DNA from: Armatimonadota bacterium
Lineage (GTDB): Bacteria > Armatimonadota > UBA10988
NCBI GenBank assembly: GCA_016183835.1
Contig: JACPDV010000260.1
Location: 5,694 to 12,146 of the forward strand
Direction of reading: 5' to 3'
Length of the DNA: 6,453 nt
Shown here: positions 1 through 5,916 of the stretch, piece after piece
Layout of the letters: every line of letters starts with the position of its first letter
Position numbering within the stretch: the stretch's first letter is position 1
Notes under the pieces: generated by a model
The model's database searches: none
The model's input: only the letters and a program-made list of their open reading frames with translations
Told to the model about the DNA's origin: nothing
Position numbers and translations under genes: made by a program

Positions 1-2
1 TG

Positions 3-1925
3 CTCTCCCGTCAGGCCGAGGGCACCGTCTGGGTGGACGGCGTGGAGGTGACGCAGCTCCCATTCGAGCTGCGCGGGCTGCAGTGGCTTCCCGGCCTGTT
101 CGGCGGCGGCGGGCTGGCCGTCACCGGCGGCGCCACGCTGCCCGCCAAGTGGCGCGTGAGCGTCGAGGGCAAGGCCGGCGTCGTGAGCGAGGCCGCGGGC
201 GACCGGATGCCCATCGTCTTCCGCTGGCTCGGCGGCGACGAGCCCGACTATCGAGTGCAGATCACCGCCAGCGACGACCTGGAAGGCGAGACGCTGACAT
301 CCGTGCGGCGCATCCGGGTGCGCCCGGCGAAGCAGGCGCGCGGGTACGCGGCGTGGGTCGAGAACAGCATGGTCCGGGTGCTGCCGCAAAGGCTCCCGGC
401 CGCGGTACCCGACCGGCTGGAGGCGCGGATCGCCCTGGCCGGGAATGAGTTCGAGAGCTTCCAGGTGGTGCTGCTCGGCGCGCCCGGGACCGTGCTCAAC
501 GGCGTGACGGTGCAGCCGAGCGACCTCGTGGGGCCGCAGGGCGCCAGGCTGAAGGCGGCCGAGGTGAGCTGGCAGCAGGTCGGCTACACCAGGTTCGACA
601 AGATCTTCCACCACCCGCGCTACCCCGAGGCGACGCCCGGCTGGTGGCCCGACGCACTCCTCCCGGTCGAGCGCGCCAGCGTGCCGGCCGGCTTCGCCCA
701 ACCGTTCTGGATCACCGTCCACGTCCCGGCCGGGACTCCGCCGGGTGACTACAGCGGCAAGCTCACGATCCGGCCCGAAGCGCTCCCGCCGGCCGAGGTC
801 GCGCTCCGCGTCCACGTCCGCGGCTTCGACCTGCCGGTCAGGACGCACCTCAAGACCGCCTTCGCCCTGATGGACGGCTACCTGGAGCAGGTCTACGGCA
901 AGCCGCTCCCCGCCTCGCTCCGCCTGGCCTACGGCGACTTCCTGCTCGACCACCGGCTCAACCCCGACGACATCTCGCGCACCGACCCGCCCGCCATCAG
1001 CGACCTGCTGCACTACAAGGCCCGCGGCATGAACACCTTCAACGTGCTCAACATGGTCGAGCCGCGCGGGGATCGCACCTGGGTCTGCTGGAGCCCGCTC
1101 GAGTTCTACACGCCGAAGTTCAAGCAGTCGCTGATCGACCGGCTCGACCCCTACGTCGCCGAGCTGCGCCGCAACGGCCTTGCCGACCTGGCCTACATCT
1201 ACACCTTCGACGAGCGCGGCGAGGAGTTCAACGGCGTGATCCGCGAGTACTTCGGGATGGTCAAGGAGCGCTATCCCGAGATCCACACGTTGACCACGGC
1301 GATCCTGCCCAACGACCCCAAGGTGCTGGCGGATCTGAACGTGGACTGGAACTGCCCGCTCACCCCGCGCTACCGTCTCGACGAGGCAGCGCAATGCCGC
1401 GCGGCCGGGCGGGAGTCGTGGGTCTACGTCTGCCTCGGGCCGCGCTACCCCTACGCCAACTTCCTCGCCGACGATCCCTTGGTGGAGGCCCGCGTGATCG
1501 GCTGGCAGTGCTACCGGCAGCAGGTGGACGGCTTCCTCTACTGGGGGCTCAACATCTGGGGCCAGCCGCACAACGACAAGCCCATCGACCTGCACGCCGG
1601 GCCGCTGCTGGACTGGTCCATCACCACCGGCGGTGAGTACGACTGGCTCCACGGCGACGGCCGGCTGCTCTATGCCGGCCCGCGCGGACCCATCGGCAGC
1701 ATCCGGCTCGAGAACCTGCGGGACGGGATCGAGGACTACGAATACCTGCGGCTCCTCAGCGACCGGCTGGGCCAGCGCGACGCGGCGGACGCCGAGAGCG
1801 CGGCGGTGAGCACGCAGTGGACCGACTTCACCCGCGACCCGGCGGTGGTCTACGCGCGCCGCGAGGCAGTGGCGCGGCGGATCGAGCGGGCCGGACGGCC
1901 TGGACGGCCTGGACCCGGCGGCTGA
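3..1925 (+). CDS. DUF4091 / GH123-like glycoside hydrolase, 5' partial
   Basis: The frame is open at the left edge, so the true start and any signal peptide lie outside the window; 640 residues are visible. A GTG at 33 is an internal codon, not a convincing start. The order of parts is a beta-rich N-terminal segment (to about nt 345), a second beta-sandwich beginning near GNEFESFQVVL (nt 443-475) and containing PFWITVHVPAGTPPGDYSG, a TIM-barrel-like middle, and a C-terminal block with GFLYWGLNIWG and NLRDGIEDYEYLRLL, which is the signature of DUF4091 proteins. GH123 beta-N-acetylgalactosaminidases use an adjacent Asp-Glu pair for substrate-assisted catalysis; the YTFDE motif at nt 1200-1214 supplies such a pair. 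This suggests a retaining glycosidase acting on exported or imported glycan, but DUF4091 members are mostly uncharacterised and the substrate is unknown. The last residues (GRPGRPGPGG) are low-complexity; the final three and the stop lie in a palindromic repeat. Confidence 0.88.
   Translation, partial: LSRQAEGTVWVDGVEVTQLPFELRGLQWLPGLFGGGGLAVTGGATLPAKWRVSVEGKAGVVSEAAGDRMPIVFRWLGGDEPDYRVQITASDDLEGETLTSVRRIRVRPAKQARGYAAWVENSMVRVLPQRLPAAVPDRLEARIALAGNEFESFQVVLLGAPGTVLNGVTVQPSDLVGPQGARLKAAEVSWQQVGYTRFDKIFHHPRYPEATPGWWPDALLPVERASVPAGFAQPFWITVHVPAGTPPGDYSGKLTIRPEALPPAEVALRVHVRGFDLPVRTHLKTAFALMDGYLEQVYGKPLPASLRLAYGDFLLDHRLNPDDISRTDPPAISDLLHYKARGMNTFNVLNMVEPRGDRTWVCWSPLEFYTPKFKQSLIDRLDPYVAELRRNGLADLAYIYTFDERGEEFNGVIREYFGMVKERYPEIHTLTTAILPNDPKVLADLNVDWNCPLTPRYRLDEAAQCRAAGRESWVYVCLGPRYPYANFLADDPLVEARVIGWQCYRQQVDGFLYWGLNIWGQPHNDKPIDLHAGPLLDWSITTGGEYDWLHGDGRLLYAGPRGPIGSIRLENLRDGIEDYEYLRLLSDRLGQRDAADAESAAVSTQWTDFTRDPAVVYARREAVARRIERAGRPGRPGPGG
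1893..1914 (+). repeat. 9-bp tandem repeat (GGACGGCCT), about 2.4 copies
   Basis: Two exact copies of GGACGGCCT are followed by a partial third (GGAC). They lie at the very end of the glycoside hydrolase gene and encode the GRPGRPG tail. They abut the left arm of the large palindromic repeat. The tail has no counterpart in the DUF4091 core and was probably created by slippage or repeat insertion at the gene end. Confidence 0.75.
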
Positions 1926-2022
1926 AGCCGCGGCAACCATTCGAAACCCACCTTCGTGGGTTTCGGATCCGGAGTCCGCGCAGGCGGACTTCGCATGGTT
2001 GCCGCGGTTTTCAACCGCCGGG
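1914..2022. repeat. large palindromic repeat with two inner hairpins (three-way junction / cruciform)
   Basis: A perfect 13-bp inverted repeat, CCGCGGCAACCAT (1928-1940) with ATGGTTGCCGCGG (1995-2007), encloses two perfect hairpins. The first is CGAAACCCAC-CTTC-GTGGGTTTCG (1942-1965), a 10-bp stem. The second is AGTCCGC-GCAG-GCGGACT (1973-1990), a 7-bp stem. Outside the 13-bp stem the arms continue as 1914-1926 against 2010-2022, pairing 12 of 13 bases, with one base (1927) opposite two (2008-2009) unpaired between the stems. The outer arms can also fold alone, as GCGGC-TGAA-GCCGC and GCGGTT-TTC-AACCGC. The near-palindromic, modular design resembles the non-coding interspersed repeats of GC-rich bacteria. 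No second full copy is in this window, so repeat-family membership is inferred. As RNA it could also end or protect the upstream transcript. It contains the stop codon of the upstream gene. Confidence 0.82.
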
Positions 2023-2099
2023 TGAGTCTGCGGAAGGACCCCACCGCACCTCCTCGAAACCACGCCCCCGTTGCCCTCGCGGGCCAGGAAAACGCCACT
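2023..2099. other. leader between palindromic repeat and first SDR gene
   Basis: This 77-base stretch has no gene. It holds AGGA (2086-2089) as a moderate ribosome site for GTG 2100. A TTGCCC at 2071-2076 resembles a -35 box, but the sequence 17 bases on (GCCACT) is not a -10, so I see no convincing promoter. The SDR pair may be read through from upstream. Confidence 0.5.
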
Positions 2100-2840
2100 G
2101 TGAAGATCGCCCTCACCGGGGCCGGCTCGCCACTCGGGGCCGAGCTGGCCGCTGCCATCCAAGCCGAACACGAGCTGGTCGTGCTCGATCCCGAGCCTGC
2201 CGGCGGCGAACACCGGCCCGTGGCCGACTACGACCTCGAGACCCTCACCGCCGCCCTCGAAGGCGTCGACGCCGCCATCCACGCCGCCGTGTTCCACCCG
2301 GTCTCCACGCGCGGGCTGGCTGCCGACCAGGCGTGGCTCGACGTCGCCGGCCGCGGCACCTACAACCTGCTCCAGGCCGGCGCCAAGCAGGAGCTCAAGC
2401 GCGTGGTGCACCTCGGCAGCCTCGAGCTGCTCGGCGGCTACGACCCGGACCTGTACATCACGGAGAGCTACCGGGCGCTGCCCACCGACCAGCCCCGCGA
2501 TCTGGCCTTCCACCTCGCCGAGCAGGTCTGCTTCGAGTGCTCACGGGAGCTGGAGCCGGCCGTGGTGGTGTTGCGGCTCGGCCGGCTGGTACGCGCGGAG
2601 GAGGTGGCCGGACTGCCGTTCGACCCGCTGTGGCCCGACCCGCGCGACGCTGCCGCCGTGGCGGTCAAGGTGGCCTCCACCGAGCGCGGCCAGCACCGCC
2701 GCTGGCATCACGTCGGGCTCGTCCACGTCTGCGCCAGCCGGCCCGACGCGTTCAGCCAGTCGCGGATCCTCCAGCGCTGGCTCGAGTTCAGCCCCGAGCA
2801 CATCTTCGCCGCCTGCCCGCCCGTGGAGGTGCACGCATGA
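2100..2840 (+). CDS. NAD-binding SDR / epimerase-like protein with degenerate active site
   Basis: This 246-residue protein starts at GTG 2100, 10 bases after AGGA (2086-2089). The start is chosen because the protein then opens VKIALTGAG, matching MKIAIYGAG of the next gene; longer upstream starts would fall inside the palindromic repeat. It has a Rossmann fold: a glycine-rich loop TGAGSPLG (G7, G9, G13), an acidic residue ending strand 2 (D30, suggesting NAD rather than NADP), and a central RGTYNLLQA...KRVVHLGS block typical of extended SDRs. S107 fits the catalytic Ser position. The usual YxxxK is replaced by F137-HLA-E141, so Tyr and Lys are both absent and ordinary SDR dehydrogenase/epimerase chemistry is doubtful. 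It overlaps the next gene by 4 bases (ATGA), so the two are cotranscribed and translationally coupled. It may be a non-catalytic partner, an isomerase-like atypical SDR or a binding protein. Substrate unknown. Confidence 0.85.
   Translation: MKIALTGAGSPLGAELAAAIQAEHELVVLDPEPAGGEHRPVADYDLETLTAALEGVDAAIHAAVFHPVSTRGLAADQAWLDVAGRGTYNLLQAGAKQELKRVVHLGSLELLGGYDPDLYITESYRALPTDQPRDLAFHLAEQVCFECSRELEPAVVVLRLGRLVRAEEVAGLPFDPLWPDPRDAAAVAVKVASTERGQHRRWHHVGLVHVCASRPDAFSQSRILQRWLEFSPEHIFAACPPVEVHA
2825..2830 (+). promoter_or_regulatory. Shine-Dalgarno site for the second SDR gene
   Basis: GGAGGT lies inside the last codons of the first SDR gene, 6 bases before ATG 2837. This strong site fixes the start of the second gene and supports coupled translation across the ATGA overlap. 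Confidence 0.75.
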
Positions 2841-3598
2841 AGATCGCCATCTACGGCGCCGGCGGACCCGTGGCGGCCTCGGCCATCGCCGCCCTCGAAG
2901 GCCGCCACGAGCTGCGCCTGACCGACCTCAAGCCGCTTGAGACATCGCACGCCTCGCTGCAGGTGGACGTCACCGATCCCGATCAGGTGCGCGTCGCGGC
3001 CGAGGGGATGGACGTGCTGATCAACTGCACGGTGCTCCGCGACCACCCGGTGATCGCCTTCGACGTGAACACCCGCGGGGCCTACAACGTGATGCAGGCG
3101 GCCCTGGCCTGCGGCATTCCGCGCGTGATCCACACCGGGCCGGGGATCCACCTCGGCCCGCGCTCCTACGGCCGCGACTTCGACGTCACCGAGGCCGCGC
3201 CGCCGCGGGTCGGCGCCAACCTCTACGCCGTGAGCAAGTTCCTCGGCTGGGAGATCGTCCGCACCTTCTGCCGGCGGCATCCCGAGGTCAGCGTTGTGGC
3301 CTTCTTCTACTCCGGTTTCCACACCGGTGACATCACGCCGCAGGGCTGGATCCCCGACTGGAACGTGGACAGCCGCGACGCCGGGCAGGCTTTCCGGCTG
3401 GGCGCCGAGATCGCGCGCGACAAGCTCCCGAGCAACTGCGAGCTGTTCAACATCAACGCCGACCTGCCGGTCAGCCGGATCTCCATCGAGAAGGCGCGGC
3501 GCATCCTGGGCTACGAGCCGCAGCACAACTTCGAGGTGCTGTGGAGCCGCAAGGCCCGCGCCGCGTGGGACGCGGAGCATCCGCCGGCGGAGGGCTGA
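2837..3598 (+). CDS. NAD-dependent epimerase/dehydratase family protein (extended SDR)
   Basis: A 253-residue protein starting at ATG 2837, which overlaps the previous stop. Features in order: nucleotide-binding loop YGAGGPVA (G7, G9, G10; the last family Gly is Ala13), acidic D30 after strand 2 that favours NAD, VDVTD (43-47) near the adenine site, RGAYNVMQAA...PRVIHTGP (80-102), the YxxxK motif Y130-AVS-K134, and a C-terminal substrate lobe ending in KARRILGYEPQHNF, common in sugar-nucleotide epimerase-like proteins. The position normally held by catalytic Ser/Thr is Pro102, with T100 nearby. It is a tandem paralogue of the upstream gene, sharing the N-terminal and central blocks. The reaction is probably oxidoreduction, epimerisation or dehydration of a sugar or sugar derivative; the substrate cannot be read from the sequence. 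The stop codon sits in GGCTGAAGCCG, the same word that holds the stop of the glycoside hydrolase gene. Confidence 0.9.
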   Translation: MKIAIYGAGGPVAASAIAALEGRHELRLTDLKPLETSHASLQVDVTDPDQVRVAAEGMDVLINCTVLRDHPVIAFDVNTRGAYNVMQAALACGIPRVIHTGPGIHLGPRSYGRDFDVTEAAPPRVGANLYAVSKFLGWEIVRTFCRRHPEVSVVAFFYSGFHTGDITPQGWIPDWNVDSRDAGQAFRLGAEIARDKLPSNCELFNINADLPVSRISIEKARRILGYEPQHNFEVLWSRKARAAWDAEHPPAEG

Positions 3599-3605
3599 AG
3601 CCGGG

Positions 3606-3709
3606 TCCGGCGCCCTCTCCCCCCGGGAGAGGGTTGGGGTGAGGGCTGACCCACGCCGCCCCGTCGTCGCCCTCACCCTCGCCCTCTCCCGGTGGGAGCG
3701 GGGGCCGGA
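3606..3709. repeat. palindromic repeat between convergent genes (CCCTCTCCC/GGGAGAGGG type)
   Basis: Hairpin A is CCCTCTCCC-CCC-GGGAGAGGG (3613-3633), a perfect 9-bp stem. Hairpin B is CCCTCTCCC-GGT-GGGAGCGGG (3682-3702), 8 of 9 paired. The right arm of A and its continuation (3625-3646) is an inverted copy of 3669-3690, matching at 19 of 22 bases. The outermost parts, 3606-3621 and 3694-3709, match at 14 of 16. The whole is one approximately symmetric element around a centre near 3657. Motifs of this sort (GGGAGAGGG next to GGGGTGAGGG) are, from general knowledge, common dispersed repeats in GC-rich bacteria. It fills the space between two convergent genes and may end transcription from both sides. 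It overlaps the metallophosphoesterase 3' end. Confidence 0.8.
3613..3633. terminator. possible bidirectional intrinsic terminator hairpin
   Basis: The 9-bp GC-rich stem with a 3-base loop is placed 15 bases after the stop of the second SDR gene and downstream of the convergent metallophosphoesterase gene. No T-run follows on either strand (TTGGGG on the plus strand), so classical intrinsic termination is not well supported. The hairpin may instead stabilise 3' ends. The call rests on position and stem strength only. Confidence 0.3.
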
Positions 3710-4509
3710 GCCAAGGTGAAGCACGCGATCTCCGGCGGGCAGTTCCAGCGCAGCGGCAGCGTATCGCCCATCCCCAGGCCGCGGTTGACGTAGAGCCTGG
3801 CCCGGCCGTCGGCGTACCAGCCGGCGGGATAGCGGGCGATGGTCACGCCGGCGACGTTAGCGCCGCGGGTCAGTACGGCGCCCGCCTCGCCCAGCCAGGT
3901 AGCCAGCGCCCACGGCGGGATGGCCATCGTCCCGCGCGGCCCGAGGCCCGGCAGCGCCACCTGCCCGCCGTGTGTGTGGCCGCTGAGCATCAGCCACGGC
4001 CGCGCGGCGATGCGCGGCAGCATGCCGGGGTTGTGCGACAGGACCACCACGGCCGCGCCCTCCGGCACGCCCCGAGTCGCCGCGCCCACGTCCGGCCGGC
4101 CCGCCATCAGGTCGTCCAGCCCTACCAGCCACAGCCCGGGGAGCACCTCGGCGCACTCGTCCACCAGCGTCCGCAGTCCGGCGGCGCGCAAGATCGCCAG
4201 CACCTCCGGGCCACCCTCCCAGTGGTCGTGGTTGCCCAGCGTGGCCCAGACCCCGAGGGGCGCATCGAGCTCGGCCAGCCGCGCCGCCACAGGAGGGAGG
4301 CAGTGCAGCGTGCGGTCCTGCACGAAGTCGCCGGTGACCGCCACCAGCGTGGGGCGGAGGGCGTCCGCGATCGTCAGCGCCGGCTTCAGCTCCGGCAGGC
4401 CGAACCGGCGGCCGAGGTGGAAGTCGGTGAGGTGCACCACGCGGAAGCCGTCGAGCGCCGCCGGCAGGGCTTCCAGGGGCACCAGGTGCGAGCTGGGTAC
4501 GGGCGTCAC
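3673..4509 (-). CDS. calcineurin-like metallophosphoesterase, YkuE/YaeI type
   Basis: This 278-residue protein begins at GTG 4509, overlapping the stop of the symporter gene (GTGA), with GAGGA (4520-4516) 6 bases before it. All dimetal-site motifs are present: D29-F-H31, G60-D61, G92-N93-H94-D95, H159 in SHNP, and G177-H178-T179-H180-GGQ. The C-terminal LYVNRGLGMGDTLPLRWNCPPEIACFTL block is typical of the YkuE/YaeI branch. Characterised relatives of this broad group hydrolyse phosphodiester or pyrophosphate bonds, for example in lipid A precursors; the substrate here is unknown. Many relatives carry an N-terminal membrane helix, but none is visible here, so it is probably cytoplasmic or peripheral. 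The family core ends at L266; the remaining residues (APAPAPTGRGRG) and the stop are read almost entirely from the palindromic repeat, so the tail is probably an accidental extension. It lies second in an operon with the symporter. Confidence 0.92.
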   Translation of the reverse strand: MTPVPSSHLVPLEALPAALDGFRVVHLTDFHLGRRFGLPELKPALTIADALRPTLVAVTGDFVQDRTLHCLPPVAARLAELDAPLGVWATLGNHDHWEGGPEVLAILRAAGLRTLVDECAEVLPGLWLVGLDDLMAGRPDVGAATRGVPEGAAVVVLSHNPGMLPRIAARPWLMLSGHTHGGQVALPGLGPRGTMAIPPWALATWLGEAGAVLTRGANVAGVTIARYPAGWYADGRARLYVNRGLGMGDTLPLRWNCPPEIACFTLAPAPAPTGRGRG

Positions 4510-5858
4510 CGGGCTTCCTCGCGGGCGGCGATGCGAGCGGCCACCGCGGCGCGGACTTCCTCCTCGGGATAGCTGCGCAGCGCCAACGAGCCCAGCACGC
4601 AGATGCCGGCCGCCACCGGCCCCACCAGCGTCAGCGCCAGCCCCTGCCGCGACGGCATGCGGTAGAGCATCTGCCCCACGATCAGCGGCGCCAGCGAGTA
4701 GGCCAGCTTGAGGAGCAGCCCCTGCACGCAGAAGAACATCCCCTGCCGGTCGAGCCCCGTCTGCTGCCAGTCGTGCGCGGTGACATCGGCCAGGATGGCG
4801 TTCGGCAGGCTGTACAGCCCACCCACCGCCACCCCCAGCACGAACACGAGGCCGTAGGCGAGCACGAGCGCCCCGGGCCGGTGGCCCAGCGGGCCGAGCA
4901 GGCAGAGCAGCGCCGCCACGCCGGCGAACCAGTACTGCGCGAACATCAACCCGAACTTGCTCCCCCGCGCCCGCGCCAGCTTCAGGTTGGCCGGGACGAA
5001 CAGGATCCCGCTCACCAGGGCCACCCCGGTGAGCAGCCCGGCCATCGACTCCTTCTGCCCCAGCAGCGTCTCGACCATGTACGGCAGCGCCGAGACGATG
5101 GTCAGCAGGCCCAGCAGGAAGAAGAGCTGCGCCCCCACGTACGACTGGAACGGCCGGCTCTTGAGGGTCATGACGATGGATTTGATGAGCGGCGGCGTGT
5201 GCTGCCCCTGGAGCGCGGCGTCGTCACGGTCGCGCGGCCCCAGGAGTGGCAGCAGGCAGAACACCGCCGAGACCACCGCTACCAGCTCCGCCGTGGCCCG
5301 CATCGACCAGCCGAGGCCCATCGTCACGCTCGGCACGAAGCCGCCGGCGACCAGGCCGACCAGCCCATAGATGCCCTGCAGCCCGCTCAGCCCCACCCGC
5401 TCGCGCGGATCGTGCACCACCTCCGAGAGCAGCGCCAGATAGGGTCCGGTGAAAACCGCGAAGAAGACGAAGAAGACCACCAGCATGAGGGTGGCGTACC
5501 AGAAGTTGCCGGTGCTCTCGCGCACCGCGGGCGGGCACCAGGCGAGCACGAAGAAGAGGCAGGCGAGCGGGCCGCCGAGCAGCATGAACGGCTTGCGCCG
5601 GCCCCAGCGGCTGCGCGTCTTGTCGCTGAGGTAGCCCACCACCGGGTCCACCAACCCGTCGCTGAGGCGGCCGATGGGGAGGATCCAGGAGGCCAGCGCG
5701 GCGGGCACCAGGTTGACGGCGTCGGGCCGGTTGGGGAAGTAGAACTTGAGCACCCACTGGGTCAGCACGAGGCCCATGGAGTTGACGGCGAACATGCCGG
5801 CCGCGTAGAGGTGGCGCTGCGGAGGCGTCAGGTCCGGCTCGGGCGTTTCGGGCGTCAT
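4506..5858 (-). CDS. MFS transporter, GPH (glycoside-pentoside-hexuronide):cation symporter family
   Basis: A 450-residue inner-membrane protein starting at ATG 5858. About twelve hydrophobic segments are visible, roughly at residues 18-40, 52-72, 91-110, 120-145, 158-180, 188-208, 236-262, 275-293, 302-323, 330-356, 374-400 and 406-427, with a hydrophilic central loop (209-235). The family signature is strong: D67-GLV-D71-P leading into GYLSDKTRSRWGRRKPF (75-91), where the two Asp residues are spaced like the cation-site pair of MelB helix II. In the second half, DRQGMFFCVQGLLLKLAYSLA (370-390) matches the helix XI region of the family. It probably imports a sugar or glycoside with H+ or Na+; specificity is not readable. 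GPH proteins of this length usually lack a fused IIA domain, as here. A GGAG (5873-5870) lies 11 bases before the ATG. It is first in a two-gene operon with the metallophosphoesterase. Confidence 0.92.
   Translation of the reverse strand: MTPETPEPDLTPPQRHLYAAGMFAVNSMGLVLTQWVLKFYFPNRPDAVNLVPAALASWILPIGRLSDGLVDPVVGYLSDKTRSRWGRRKPFMLLGGPLACLFFVLAWCPPAVRESTGNFWYATLMLVVFFVFFAVFTGPYLALLSEVVHDPRERVGLSGLQGIYGLVGLVAGGFVPSVTMGLGWSMRATAELVAVVSAVFCLLPLLGPRDRDDAALQGQHTPPLIKSIVMTLKSRPFQSYVGAQLFFLLGLLTIVSALPYMVETLLGQKESMAGLLTGVALVSGILFVPANLKLARARGSKFGLMFAQYWFAGVAALLCLLGPLGHRPGALVLAYGLVFVLGVAVGGLYSLPNAILADVTAHDWQQTGLDRQGMFFCVQGLLLKLAYSLAPLIVGQMLYRMPSRQGLALTLVGPVAAGICVLGSLALRSYPEEEVRAAVAARIAAREEAR
4516..4520 (-). 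promoter_or_regulatory. Shine-Dalgarno site for the metallophosphoesterase
   Basis: On the minus strand GAGGA lies within the last codons of the symporter gene, 6 bases before the GTG start at 4509. It decides the non-ATG start and supports translational coupling. Confidence 0.65.
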
Positions 5859-5884
5859 CGGGCCGGGTGCTCCAGGTCGCGGAC

Positions 5885-5913
5885 ATTATGCCCGGTGCGG
5901 CCCGCCCCGGCAA
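5885..5913 (-). promoter_or_regulatory. candidate sigma70-type promoter for the symporter operon
   Basis: On the minus strand, TTGCCG (5913-5908, 4 of 6 to consensus) and CATAAT (5890-5885, 5 of 6) are separated by exactly 17 bases. They lie in the 58-base gap between the CBM9-like gene and the symporter. The -10 sits in one of the few A/T-rich spots in the region. Transcription would begin near 5878, giving a leader of about 20 bases with GGAG in it. This is inferred from sequence only. Confidence 0.4.
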
Positions 5914-5916
5914 TCG

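Noticed and set aside
1928..2007. Cloverleaf-like fold considered as a tRNA
   Set aside because: Only two inner hairpins, stems too long, and no TTCGA T-loop or anticodon arm of normal size; the fold is better explained as a palindromic repeat.
1956..2099. Upstream extension of the first SDR gene to a GTG at 1956 or an ATG at 1995
   Set aside because: The extension would be translated from the palindromic repeat, gives no conserved residues, and places the Rossmann loop about 50 residues too far in. GTG 2100 matches the paralogue's N-terminus.
2071..2099. Possible promoter before the first SDR gene (TTGCCC)
   Set aside because: The properly spaced hexamer GCCACT does not resemble a -10 box.
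1817..2836. Upstream extension of the second SDR frame
   Set aside because: The frame is open by GC bias only; the ATG at 2837 has a strong GGAGGT and gives the expected Rossmann N-terminus.
2708..3724. Long open frame on the minus strand opposite the second SDR gene
   Set aside because: It is antisense to a clear SDR gene with intact motifs; its predicted protein is low-complexity, rich in Arg, Ala, Gly and Val, and shows no family motif. Long antisense frames are expected at this GC content.
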